A DNA stretch of 64,000 bases from Pseudonocardia sp. CNS-004 (GTDB lineage: Bacteria > Actinomycetota > Actinomycetes > Mycobacteriales > Pseudonocardiaceae), in contig MKJV01000044.1 in NCBI GenBank assembly GCA_001942185.1, positions 62,001 through 126,000 of the forward strand, written 5' to 3'. The position numbers were made by a program, and so were the translations under genes. The notes under the pieces were generated by a model. The model was not told the DNA's origin and ran no database searches. It was given only the letters and a program-made list of their open reading frames with translations. Shown here in pieces: positions 36,744-49,359 of the stretch (positions are counted from its first letter, which is position 1; the number at the start of each line of letters is the position of its first letter).

Positions 36744-37121
36744 ATGGCACGCGTGAAGCGCGCGGTCAACGCTCAGAAGAAGCGCCGCACCACCCTCGAG
36801 CTGGCCAGCGGCTACCGCGGGCAGCGGTCGCGCCTGTACCGCAAGGCGAAGGAGCAGATGCTCCACTCGCTGAACTACGCCTACCGCGACCGGCGCGCCA
36901 AGAAGGGCGACTTCCGGCAGCTGTGGATCACCCGCATCAACGCTGCCGCCCGCGCCAACGGCATGACCTACAACCGCTTCATCCAGGGCCTCAAGGCCGC
37001 GGGTGTCGAGGTCGACCGCAAGAACCTGTCGGAGATCGCCATCAGCGACCCGGCCGCGTTCACCGCGCTCGTCGAGCTCGCCCGCGCCAACGTGCCCTCG
37101 CAGAACGGGAGCGCCGCCTGA
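36744..37121 (+). CDS. rplT: 50S ribosomal protein L20
   Basis: The 125-residue protein shows L20 hallmarks [60 protein letters not shown] and [24 protein letters not shown] precedes the ATG. L20 is an early assembly protein of the 50S subunit. It directly precedes the SpoU-type methyltransferase, whose putative start overlaps the rplT stop. Confidence 0.97.
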   Translation: MARVKRAVNAQKKRRTTLELASGYRGQRSRLYRKAKEQMLHSLNYAYRDRRAKKGDFRQLWITRINAAARANGMTYNRFIQGLKAAGVEVDRKNLSEIAISDPAAFTALVELARANVPSQNGSAA

Positions 37122-37974
37122 GCGCTCAGGCACCCGCCGAACCGCCCGGCACCGAACGCACCCCGCGCGTCGTCGCAGCCCGCAAGCTGCTGCGGCGCGC
37201 GGGCCGTGATCGGGCCGGGCGGTTCCTCGTGGAGGGGGCGCAGGCCGTCCGCGAGGCCGTCCGGTACGCCCGGGTGCGCGAGCTGTTCGTCACGGACGGG
37301 GCCGCCGACCGGCACCCCGATCTCGTCGCGGCGGCCGCGGGCGCGGGAGCCCGGATCAGCCCGGTGACCGACCGGGCCGCCGAATCGCTGGCCGACACCG
37401 TCACCCCGCAGGGCCTCGTCGCGGTGTGCGACCTGCTCGACGTCCCGGTCGCCGCCGCGCTGGGCGAGCGCCCGTCGCTGGTGGCGGTGTGCGCCGGCAT
37501 CACCGACCCGGGCAACGCCGGCACCGTGATCCGGGTGGCCGACGCCGTGGGCGCCGACTCCGTGCTGCTGGCGGGCGACACCGTCGACCCGCACAACGGC
37601 AAGGCGGTGCGCGCCTCCACCGGCAGCGTCTTCCACCTGCCGCTGGCCCGCGACCGCGACGCGGCGCCGTGCTGGAGGCGTGCGCCGCCGCCGGGCTCAC
37701 CCTGCTCGCCGCGGATGCGGCGGGCGAGCTGGACCTGCACGCACCGGCCGCCCGGCCGGTGCTCGCCGGGCCGGTGGCCTGGGTCTTCGGCGGGGAGGCG
37801 CACGGTGTCCCCGCCGAACTCGCGGCGCGCGCCGACCACCGCGTCCGCATCCCGATCCACGGCCGCGCGGAGAGCCTGAACCTGGCCACCGCCGCGGCGG
37901 TGTGCCTGTACGCAACGGTCGCCGTCCGGGGCCGCGCCTCGCGAATTCGAGACGAGAACGCGCCGACCTGCTGA
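37118..37974 (+). CDS. SpoU/TrmH family RNA 2'-O-methyltransferase (one frameshift, CTG start)
   Basis: The N-terminal substrate-binding domain ([20 protein letters not shown]) and SPOUT motif 1 ([20 protein letters not shown]) are in one frame; motifs 2 and 3 ([32 protein letters not shown]) are in another. One missing G near 37665 (GGCC read as GCC) joins them into 285 residues. The SPOUT knot binds SAM and methylates ribose in rRNA or tRNA. No ATG, GTG or TTG occurs in frame between the end of rplT and the conserved region; the only start-like codon in register is CTG at 37118, overlapping the rplT stop (CTGA) with GGGAG just upstream. This gene is typical of the rplT-pheS interval. Confidence 0.88.
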
Positions 37975-41618
<3,644 letters not shown>

Positions 41619-41741
41619 TGGTCGCCGTTGATCGGCGAGTCGTTGTCGGCGGTGATCAGCAGTACCGCACGGTGGCGGCGGTGACGGTGACGTACTGCCC
41701 GTCGCGTCCGAGGCTGCTCCGAAAGGGTGGACAGTAGGCCC

Positions 41742-41764
41742 CGGACGGCGGCAGCTCCCGTCCG
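41742..41764. terminator. Hairpin downstream of pheT
   Basis: CGGACGG (41742-41748) pairs with CCGTCCG (41758-41764) across a nine-base loop, about 125 bases after pheT and 65 bases before the next gene. It could end the translation operon. The 210-bp interval holds nothing else I can support. Confidence 0.45.
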
Positions 41765-41828
41765 CGGTGTATCAGCACGAGCCGAACGCTCCTCGGTCCC
41801 ATCGACGTACCGTCGGGGGGAGAGCTCG

Positions 41829-43249
41829 ATGAGCAGGAGCGTCGTGGTCGTGGGTGGCAGCGCCGCGGGATCGCTGTCGGCGTTGATGCTGGCTCGCGCC
41901 GGACATGACGTCGTCGTCGTGGAGCGGGACGATCTCGCACCCGCGGGGAGCGTCGAGGAAGCGGCGGCCGGTGCGTTCCGCGCATCGGCGCCGCAGATCG
42001 TGCAGCCGCACGCGGTGCTCGCCGCATGCCGGGAGATCATGCGCGAGCGGCTGCCCGACGTGTACAAGAACCTGCTCGACGCAGGCGTCCTCGAAGCGCC
42101 GCTGGTGAGCCAGATGCCGCCGGGCATCACCGACCGCGGCGCGCTGCCGGGCGACGAGCCGTTCACCCTGGTCATGACCCGCCGCGCCACCGTGGACTGG
42201 GTGCTCGCACGGGCCGCGTCCGCCGAGCCGGGGGTGCGGCTGCGGTACCGGACGCCGGTGGTCGGGCTCGTCGCGGACCCGGGCGACCCGCCCAGGGTGC
42301 GCGGGGTGCGCACGCCGGACGGCGAGCTGACCGCCGATCTGGTCGTGGATGCCACCGGGCGGCGAACACCGGTCGACCGATGGCTCGACGCATCGGTGCC
42401 CGCTCCAGCGACCTGGCACTCGCCGAGTGCGGGCTGGCCTACTACAGCCGCCAGTACCGGGTGCGCGACACCGCACCGCCCGGCCCGCTGACCACCCGCG
42501 TCGTGATGGGCCTCGACGAGTTCGTCGCGGGGATCTGGGGCGGGGACAACGGCACGATGCAGATCGCGGTCGCGCCCCTGGCCACCGACCGGCGCTTCAC
42601 CCCCGCGCGCCGCCCCGAGGTGTTCACCGGGGTGCTGCGAACGGTGCCGCTCTTCGCCGCGTGGCTCGACGCGCTCGATCCGATCACCGACGTGCACGTC
42701 ATGGGCGGGCTGCACAACACGCTCCGCCGCCTCGTCGTGGACGGCGCGCCGGTGGCACCCGGTCTGCACGCCGTCGGCGACGCCGTCTGCACCACGAATC
42801 CCACCTTCGCGCGTGGGCTGAGCATGGCGGCACGCGGCGCCGCCGACCTCACCGACGCCGTCATCGCCCATCCCGACGACCCGCACGCGCAGTCCCTTGC
42901 GGTGGACCGCGCCGTCACCGAGCACCTCGCCCCGTGGTACGCCGACCAGGCGGCCAACGACGCCGCATGGGTGGCCATGCTCCGCCATGTCGTGGAGGGT
43001 GCGCCGGCGCCGCCGAGCCCTCCAGCGGGTCGGCTCGTGTTCGGCCAGCTCCGCGCGGCCGCGCAGCTCGATGCGGTCGCGTTCCGCGCCCTCTGGCGGG
43101 TGATGGGCATGGTCGGCACGCCCGCCGACGTCTACGACGACCCCGACCTCGTCGCACGGGTCCGCGCCGTGCTCGGTGCCGGACCACCGCCGCGACCACC
43201 CCAGCCCACGCGCGCGGAACTGGAGGCCGCGCTCGCCGGCGGCGGTTGA
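41829..43249 (+). CDS. FAD-dependent oxidoreductase (one frameshift)
   Basis: The N-terminus is a Rossmann dinucleotide fold (SVVVVGGSAAGSLSALMLAR, then VVVVERD), and LVVDATGRRTPVDRWL marks the family's second FAD motif. After about 42380 the frame changes and continues through GLHAVGDAVCTTNPTFARGL (the GD motif contacting FAD) and SMAARGAADLTDAV. One restored base gives 473 residues. The protein resembles flavin monooxygenase/halogenase-like enzymes of the geranylgeranyl-reductase type. GGGGGG-AGAG precedes the ATG. The substrate is unknown. It is convergent with the GntR regulator, with 13 bases between stops. Confidence 0.85.
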
Positions 43250-43262
43250 GGAGGCGCCCCGG

Positions 43263-44008
43263 TCAGCTGGTGTGGTGGGTGGCGGTGGTGGCGGCGAAGA
43301 GGTTGCGCTGCACCTCGGCGCGGTACCCGGCCAGCGCGTTGTCCACGTGCCGGTGCATCGCCGACTCCGCCGCCTCGGGGGCCCCGTCGGCGACGGCGGC
43401 GGCGACGGCCTGGTGCTCGGCGGCGCCTCGACGCATCCCGGCGCCGGGCTCGACGCCGAGCCCGACCGTCAGCACCCGTCGTTTCAGCGCCGTGACCGTC
43501 TCCACGATGGAGGCCAGGAACGTGTTGTGCGCAGCCTCCGCGAGCGCCTGGTGGAACTGCTCGTCCGCCTCGGCGAACGCCGCCGGGTCGTCGCGGTGGG
43601 CGGCGGTGAGGGTCTGTTCTGCGAGCTCCCGCAGCGCGCGGACCTGCAGCGGGGTCGCCCGTTGGGCGGCCAGCGCCGCCGTCTGCCCTTCGACCGTCCG
43701 GCGGCACTCGAACAGCATCTCGACGTGTTCGAGGTTCTCGACGAGGAGGCCGCCCCAGACCTCCGGCGGTAGCCGGTCCTCCGGCCGGTCCACGAAGATC
43801 CCCGCACGTTTGCGGACGGTGAGGTGGCCGCGCGCGCACAGCAGCTTGACGGCCTCGCGCGCCACCGTGTGGCTCACCCCGAGGTCGGCGGCGAGCTGCT
43901 TCTCGGTCGCAGCCGGTCGCCGGGGCTCATGCCGGCCGCGCGGATGTGCTCGAGTATCCGCTCCGCGGCGATCTGGTAGCCCGGGCGATAGGCCCGCTCA
44001 TCGGTCAC
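43263..44008 (-). CDS. FadR-type GntR transcriptional regulator (one frameshift)
   Basis: The N-terminal winged HTH is split: YQIAAERILEHIRAAGMSPG is in one frame, then KQLAADLGVSHTVAREAVKL and LLCARGHLTVRKRAGIFVD in another, with one missing base near 43907. The C-terminal FCD ligand-binding domain follows (LVENLEHVEMLFECRRTVEG, FAEADEQFHQALAEAAHN with candidate metal-binding His residues, and AMHRHVDNALAGY). The repaired length is 248 residues; the GTG start is at 44008. It is divergent from the enolase-superfamily/ABC operon, and palindromes in the shared promoter region are likely its operators. The effector is probably the sugar acid handled by that operon. Confidence 0.88.
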
Positions 44009-44059
44009 GTCCTGCCCCCACCGTCCCTCGACTGCCCTCGATCCTCCCGCGCCGGAAGT

Positions 44060-44128
44060 TTGATAGCAACTATTGACCCCTCAGAGGAGTCCGATCTAGC
44101 CTTCGCGGGATTCTTAGTTAGTAACTAA
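44060..44128. promoter_or_regulatory. Two GntR-type palindromic operators
   Basis: The divergent region holds the perfect 15-bp palindrome TTAGTTA-G-TAACTAA (44114-44128) and a second imperfect site built on ATAG-CAA-CTAT (44063-44073). Both are strikingly AT-rich for this genome and share a (T/C)AACTA core. They lie between the GntR gene and the enolase gene, as expected for operators controlling both directions. Confidence 0.7.
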
Positions 44129-44201
44129 TGGCCGCGGATCAAGGAAGACCGCATGGGCTCAGACCCGTCGGGATGCCTGCGGCTCGACCCGAGGAGACGA
44201 C

Positions 44202-45392
44202 GTGGTTGCCGTCACCGGCGTGACGACCAGAGTGTTCCAGCTTCCCTACCGGCGCCCGATCGGCGACGCCAACGACCCCGTCGGGCGCAGCCGGGCCACG
44301 GTCCTGGCGGTGCAGCTGGAGACCGACGAGGGCCTCACCGGCCTCAGCGTCGGGAACCCGGCGGCCCGCCAGACCGTCGTCGAGTTCGCGGAGATGCTGA
44401 AGGGGGAGGACCCCGCGGGCGTCCGCGGGCTGTGGCAGCGGATGGCCGACCGCGCCTTCAAGGGTGGCGTCGAGGGGGTCGTCAAGGAAGCCATCTGTCA
44501 CCTCGACGTCGCGCTGTGGGACCTCAAGGCCAAGGCGAACGGCGAGCCGCTGTGGAAGACCCTCGGCGCCTCGAACGGTCAGGTACTGGCGTACGCGAGC
44601 GGGATCGACATGCCGCTGCCGGACGAGGAGATCACCGCGTTCTACGGGCGGATGGCCGACCTCGGGATCACCCTGGGCAAGCTGAAGGTGGGCCGCGACC
44701 TCGAGGCCGACCTGCGGCGGATCGAGCTGATGCGCCAGGCCATGAGCAAGGACGGGCGCACGGCCCGGATCGCCATCGACGCCAACGAGTACTGGTCGCC
44801 GAAGGAGGCCGTGCGGTACGTCCGCGAGGTCGAGAAGGCCTTCGACCTGGACTGGTGCGAGGAGCCGACGCGGCGGTGGGACGTGCGCGGCCTCCGTGCG
44901 GTCTCCCGCCAGATCGGCACCGCCGTCGCCACGGGCGAGAACCTGAACGGCACGTGGGACTTCCTCCCACTGGTCCACGGCGAGGCCGTCGACATCGTGC
45001 AGGTGGGCCAGTACACGAGCGGCATCACCGGGGCGCTGCAGGTCGCCGAGCTCGCGGCGGCCTACGAGCTGCCGGTGGCCACCATGAACTGCCCCGGCGA
45101 CTTCATGGCGCACATCGGCACGGTCATGCCGCAGCACCTGGGTGTGGAGCTGGTCTGGCCGGGGTGGGACGCGATCGTCGAGAACCACCAGGTCGTCGCC
45201 GACGGCTGGATCGCCCTGAGCGACCGGCCCGGCCACGGCATGGAGCTACGCGCGGACGCGGCGCGGTACGAGGTGGACGAGCTCCCGTTCGGGGCGATGG
45301 TGTCCACGCAGGGGCGCCGCCGCAAGCATTCCTGGTCCGACCACGTCGAGCCGGGTTCACCGGCCGCGGCCGCGACGGCGGGGAGGGCGTGA
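44202..45392 (+). CDS. Enolase-superfamily dehydratase/racemase (mandelate racemase group)
   Basis: The 396-residue protein has the capping domain (ATVLAVQLETDEGLTGLSVG) and an (beta/alpha)7-beta barrel. Catalytic KxK is in LGKLKVGRD; the three metal ligands are Asp in IAIDANEYW, Glu in DWCEEPTRRW and Glu in ATGENL; a His in FMAHIGTVMP is at the position of the second catalytic base. This is the mandelate-racemase/sugar-acid-dehydratase pattern; the exact sugar acid cannot be read. GAGGAGACGAC precedes the GTG. It begins an operon with a sugar-type ABC importer and is controlled by the divergent GntR gene, which suggests uptake and dehydration of a sugar acid. Confidence 0.9.
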   Translation: MVAVTGVTTRVFQLPYRRPIGDANDPVGRSRATVLAVQLETDEGLTGLSVGNPAARQTVVEFAEMLKGEDPAGVRGLWQRMADRAFKGGVEGVVKEAICHLDVALWDLKAKANGEPLWKTLGASNGQVLAYASGIDMPLPDEEITAFYGRMADLGITLGKLKVGRDLEADLRRIELMRQAMSKDGRTARIAIDANEYWSPKEAVRYVREVEKAFDLDWCEEPTRRWDVRGLRAVSRQIGTAVATGENLNGTWDFLPLVHGEAVDIVQVGQYTSGITGALQVAELAAAYELPVATMNCPGDFMAHIGTVMPQHLGVELVWPGWDAIVENHQVVADGWIALSDRPGHGMELRADAARYEVDELPFGAMVSTQGRRRKHSWSDHVEPGSPAAAATAGRA

Positions 45393-45394
45393 CG

Positions 45395-46699
45395 ATGGCT
45401 GCCTCGACGACGAGCATCAGCCGGCGCACCTTGCTGCGCGGAGCGGGACTCGCCGCGGCCGGCACCGCGCTGAGCGCCTGCATCCCCGGGCCGGGAACGG
45501 GCAGCACGGGCTCGTCCGGCGGTTCGCAGAAGCTGCGGCTGCGCTACTGGGCGTGGGTCGACGACCCGACGTCCCGGGTGCTGAACGACCTGGCCGACCG
45601 GTTCAACGAGAACCACCCGTCGATCGAGGTCGACGTGGAGCTGATGCCGGCGAGCGCCGTGTACGAGCGGCTGCTGGCCGCGATCAACGCGGGCGACCCG
45701 CCGGACGCCTCGGCGATCCACGTCAACAACGTCGCCGACGTCGCCGCGATGGGCGCGCTGCACCCGCTCGACCAGTACTTCGACGCGCTGCCGGACAAGG
45801 ACGACTTCGTCCCCACCGCGGTGCTGGGCTCCCGCCTCGGCGACGAGAGCGCCCCGCTGCACACGATGCCGTGGTACGGACTGGTGAGCTACCTGTACTA
45901 CCGGCCCGACTGGTTCCGGGCCGCGGGGCTGTCCGAGCCGCGGACGACCGACGACTTCGTGGCGGCCTGCCGCGCCATCACCGACCCGGCCGCCGGCCGG
46001 TACGGGTACGGGTTGCGCGGCGCCACCCACGGCCACATCCACTACTTCATCTGGCTGGCGTCACTCGGCGGCCTGGACGCGGTGCGGGGAGCCGACGGCG
46101 CCCCGGTCTTCCAGCGGCCCGAGCACATCGCGGGCACCGACTGGTTCCTCGACCTCGCGCGCACGCACCGGGTCGTGCCGCCCACCGCGTCGGGCGACGG
46201 GTTCGAGCAGCTGATGAACAACATGAAGGCCGGGGTGACCGGCACCGCCATCCACCACATCAAGTCGTCGGAGACGCTCGTCTCGACGCTGGGTGCGGAG
46301 AACATCCGGGCGGTCCCGATGCCCGTCGGGCCGTCCGGGCGGCGGTGGACCGAGTTCGGGCCCAGCATGAACGCGGTCTACGCGGGCGGCCAGGACCCCG
46401 ACGCCGCCTGGGAGTGGGTGAACTACCTGGCCTCCCCGGAGGCGATGCGGATCTTCTGCACGGAGGACGGCGGGCTGCCGGTGCGGCAGTCGGTCGGTGC
46501 CGACCCGTACTTCCAGGAGAACCCGTTCGCGAAGGTGTCGATCGACAGCCTCCCCGACGCGTACCTCATCCCGTTCACCGAGCGTCCGGGGTACGCGCGG
46601 CTGGCCGAGCAGACCTGGCCGCAGCTCACCCAGCCCGCCCTGTCCGGGGAGATGCCCAGCGCGGAGTTCGCCGGCCACCTGGCCGAGGATGTGCGGTAG
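45395..46699 (+). CDS. Sugar-type ABC substrate-binding lipoprotein (family 1)
   Basis: The 434-residue protein begins with a twin-arginine-like signal (SRRTLLRGAGLAAAGTALSA) ending in a lipobox Cys (LSACIPG). The mature part is a family 1 solute-binding protein: LRLRYWAWVDDPTSRVLNDL, NENHPSIEVDVELMPAS, MPWYGLVSYLYYRPDWFRAA and AWEWVNYLASPEAMRIF. ATG at 45395 is preferred; a GTG six bases upstream overlaps the dehydratase stop. It presents a sugar or sugar acid to the two permeases that follow. Confidence 0.92.
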   Translation: MAASTTSISRRTLLRGAGLAAAGTALSACIPGPGTGSTGSSGGSQKLRLRYWAWVDDPTSRVLNDLADRFNENHPSIEVDVELMPASAVYERLLAAINAGDPPDASAIHVNNVADVAAMGALHPLDQYFDALPDKDDFVPTAVLGSRLGDESAPLHTMPWYGLVSYLYYRPDWFRAAGLSEPRTTDDFVAACRAITDPAAGRYGYGLRGATHGHIHYFIWLASLGGLDAVRGADGAPVFQRPEHIAGTDWFLDLARTHRVVPPTASGDGFEQLMNNMKAGVTGTAIHHIKSSETLVSTLGAENIRAVPMPVGPSGRRWTEFGPSMNAVYAGGQDPDAAWEWVNYLASPEAMRIFCTEDGGLPVRQSVGADPYFQENPFAKVSIDSLPDAYLIPFTERPGYARLAEQTWPQLTQPALSGEMPSAEFAGHLAEDVR

Positions 46700-46702
46700 A
46701 CC

Positions 46703-47653
46703 GTGAGTGCTGGTGCAACCGCCGACGTGGCGCGCCGCCAGGCGGGCCCCCCACCGGCCACGCCGGTGCGGCGGGCCCGCCGCCGGCCACGCGATCTCCT
46801 GCTCCCGTACCTGCTGCTGCTCCCGGCCTGCGGTGTGGTGGCGCTGGTCGTGGCCTTCCCGATCGCCCAGTCGATCGGTTACAGCCTGCACCACTACAAC
46901 CTGCGCGAGCCGGACAACGTCTACTTCTCCGGCCTGGACAACTACGTCCGGGCGCTGACCGACGAGATGTTCTGGCGCGCGCTGCGGGCCACCGCGATCT
47001 GGGTCGGGGCGGTGCTGCCGATCCAGTTCGTGGTCGGCATGGCGATCGCGGTGCTGATGAACCGCGCGTTCCCCGGACGCCTCGTGCTGCGCGCGTCCGT
47101 CCTGCTGCCGTGGGTGATCCCGAGCGCCGTGGTGGCGCTGCTGTGGCGCTGGCTGCTCGACGGCAACCTCGGCGTCGTCAACGACCTGCTGATCCGGGTC
47201 GGCCTCATCGACACGGGCGTCCCGTGGCTGAACGACCCGAGCACCGCCATGGCCGTCGTCGTGCTCGCGATGACCTGGCACGGCATGCCGTTCTTCGCGT
47301 TGATGCTGCTGGCGGCCCTGCAGGCGGTGCCGGCGGAGATGTACGAGGCGGCCCACCTCGACGGTGCCTCGGCCCTGCAGCGGTTCCGCTACATCACCTG
47401 GCCCAGCATCATCGACACGATCCGCACGACGACGCTCCTGCGGATCATCTGGCTCGCGAACTCGATCGAGATCATCTGGATCATGACGGCCGGTGGGCCG
47501 AACTTCGCGACGACGACCCTCCCGGTGGTCACGTTCTTCGAGGCCGTGCGCGGGCTCGACTTCGGGTACGCGTCGGCGGTCAGCGTGCTGCTCGCACTGA
47601 TCCTGCTGGTCGTCGTGCACCTCTACATCCGGCAGATGCGGAAGGACGACTGA
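46703..47653 (+). CDS. Sugar ABC transporter permease (MalF/UgpA-like)
   Basis: The 316-residue protein has six membrane segments, starting LLLPYLLLLPACGVVALVVA, with the EAA coupling loop near EMYEAAHLDGASALQRFRYI (EAA-x3-G). It starts at a GTG three bases after the binding-protein stop and is followed two bases later by its partner permease, a tight operon arrangement. Confidence 0.93.
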   Translation: MSAGATADVARRQAGPPPATPVRRARRRPRDLLLPYLLLLPACGVVALVVAFPIAQSIGYSLHHYNLREPDNVYFSGLDNYVRALTDEMFWRALRATAIWVGAVLPIQFVVGMAIAVLMNRAFPGRLVLRASVLLPWVIPSAVVALLWRWLLDGNLGVVNDLLIRVGLIDTGVPWLNDPSTAMAVVVLAMTWHGMPFFALMLLAALQAVPAEMYEAAHLDGASALQRFRYITWPSIIDTIRTTTLLRIIWLANSIEIIWIMTAGGPNFATTTLPVVTFFEAVRGLDFGYASAVSVLLALILLVVVHLYIRQMRKDD

Positions 47654-47655
47654 CC

Positions 47656-48507
47656 ATGGCAACAGCTCTCCCGGCCGCCGCCGCCCGCAGGCGCCGCAGC
47701 GTGTTCGTGATCTGGCTGCTCGCGGTCCCGGTCATCCTGCTGTCCATCGGGCCGTTCCTGTGGCTGCTGAAGACGTCTCTCGTGCCCGAGTCGCGCATCT
47801 TCGTGCGCCCGCTGGAGTACCTCCCGTCGACCGTGACGCTCGAGAACTTCGTGATGCTCTTCGAGCGGATGAACTTCTTCGGCTACTTCGCCAACAGCTT
47901 CATCGTCGCGATCGGCAGCACGGTGCTCGGCCTGATCATCTCCATGTCGTCGAGCTACGCGTTCGCCCGGTTCCGCTTCCGCGGCAGGCGCTTCTTCATG
48001 ACGCTGTTCCTCGTCATCCCGATGTTCCCGACGGTGCTGATCCTCATCCCGATCTACGACATCATGCGGGTCACCGGCCTGCTGAACACCTACGCATCGC
48101 TGATCGTCGCGTACAGCAGCTTCACGATCCCGTTCGCGGTCTGGATGATGACCGGCTACTTCGCGGCCCTGCCGGTCGAGATGGAGGAGGCCGCCCGCGT
48201 GGACGGCTGCAGCCGGCTGGGCGCCTTCGTGCGGGTGCTGCTGCCGACGGCCGTCCCCGGGATCTCGGCGACGGCGCTCTACATCTTCATCGTGTCGTGG
48301 AACGAGTACACGTTCGCGGCGATGCTCGCGCAGGACGAGGCGGTGCGCACGCTCCCGGTGGCGCTGCAGTTCTTCATCACGGAGTTCACGGTGAACTGGG
48401 GTCTGCTCGCCGCGGGTGGCGTGATCGTCTCGCTGCCGGTGATCCTGCTGTTCGTCGTCCTGCAGCGGCAGCTGATCGCCGGCCTGACCGCGGGGGCGGT
48501 GAAGTAG
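47656..48507 (+). CDS. Sugar ABC transporter permease (MalG/UgpE-like)
   Basis: The 283-residue protein has six membrane segments (FVIWLLAVPVILLSIGPFLW first) and the EAA motif EMEEAARVDGCSRLGAFVRV typical of the MalG group. It completes the transmembrane part of the importer. No ATPase gene follows; the next gene is on the opposite strand. The transporter must therefore borrow a shared MsiK/UgpC-type ATPase encoded elsewhere, as is common in actinomycetes. Confidence 0.93.
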   Translation: MATALPAAAARRRRSVFVIWLLAVPVILLSIGPFLWLLKTSLVPESRIFVRPLEYLPSTVTLENFVMLFERMNFFGYFANSFIVAIGSTVLGLIISMSSSYAFARFRFRGRRFFMTLFLVIPMFPTVLILIPIYDIMRVTGLLNTYASLIVAYSSFTIPFAVWMMTGYFAALPVEMEEAARVDGCSRLGAFVRVLLPTAVPGISATALYIFIVSWNEYTFAAMLAQDEAVRTLPVALQFFITEFTVNWGLLAAGGVIVSLPVILLFVVLQRQLIAGLTAGAVK

Positions 48508-48516
48508 CGGTGCCGG

Positions 48517-49276
48517 CTACCCGCGCAGGAAGTAGAGGACGGTCATGGTGACGGCGATGGCCAGCACGACGGCGCGCAGCAGCCGGGCCGGGAGCCTGCG
48601 GCCGATGTGCGCACCGGCGACACCCCCGGCCAGCGCACCGACCAGCATGGCGCCCGGCAGCAACGGTGCGTCCAGCACGTCGGACGCGAACAGGAACAGC
48701 AGCGTCGCGGCGATGTAGACGGCGGCGACCTGCGTGACCCGCATCGGGTTGCTCCTGGCCGGGTCGAGGCCGACCCCGATGGTCCACACGGCGAGCATGA
48801 GGATGCCGACCGCGCCGCCGAAGTACCCGCCGTAGATCGCGAGCGTGAACTGCCCGACGAGCAGCGCCCGCGAGCTCATCCCGATGGGCCGGCCCAGCGC
48901 GGTGCTCACCGCGTTCAGGCGCGGCGGCCGAAGGCCAGCACGACGGTGGCGAATGCGAGGAGCCACGGCACAGCCGCGTCGAACGACGCGGACGGCAGCG
49001 TGAGCAACAGGACCGCGCCGACGGCGCCGCCGCCCACGCTGGCCACCGTCAGCGCCTGGTGGAGGTCGACCCGACCGGCTCCAGATCCCGGCGGTACACC
49101 CACGTGCTGGCCACGGAGCCGGGGACGAGCGCGACGGTCGCCGCCGCGTTGGCGGTGACGGGAGGCAGCCCGGCGGCGACGAGCGCCGGCAGCGCGACGA
49201 ACGTGCCACCGCCGCCGACCGCGTTCAGGGCACCGGCGGCGACGCCGGCGAGCAGCACGAGCACCAGCGCGGTCAC
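48517..49276 (-). CDS. TauE/SafE family sulfite/anion exporter (two frameshifts)
   Basis: The protein is encoded in three frames that join by restoring two bases near 49075 and 48918: VLLAGVAAGALNAVGGGGTF and ALVAAGLPPVTANAAATVAL; then VASVGGGAVGAVLLLTLPSA and WLLAFATVVLAFGRR; then LLVGQFTLAIYGGYFGGAVG, NPMRVTQVAAVYIAATLLFL. The GGGG(T)F and YGGYFGGA(V)G motifs in two halves are diagnostic of TauE/SafE. The repaired length is 253 residues with about eight membrane helices. GTG at 49276 starts it. It is divergent from a LysR regulator that may control it. Confidence 0.88.
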
Positions 49277-49359
49277 GGGTCGAGGATCACCCGCCCGCCG
49301 GGAGCTCCACAATGCGCGATCCCCGTACCCAGCATCAGGCGCAGGCTTAGGCTGGGAGG

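Noticed and set aside
44153-46699. An 848-codon frame upstream of and including the sugar-binding protein.
   Set aside because: Its first half is out of frame with the enolase-superfamily gene; the real binding protein starts at 45395 with a lipoprotein signal.
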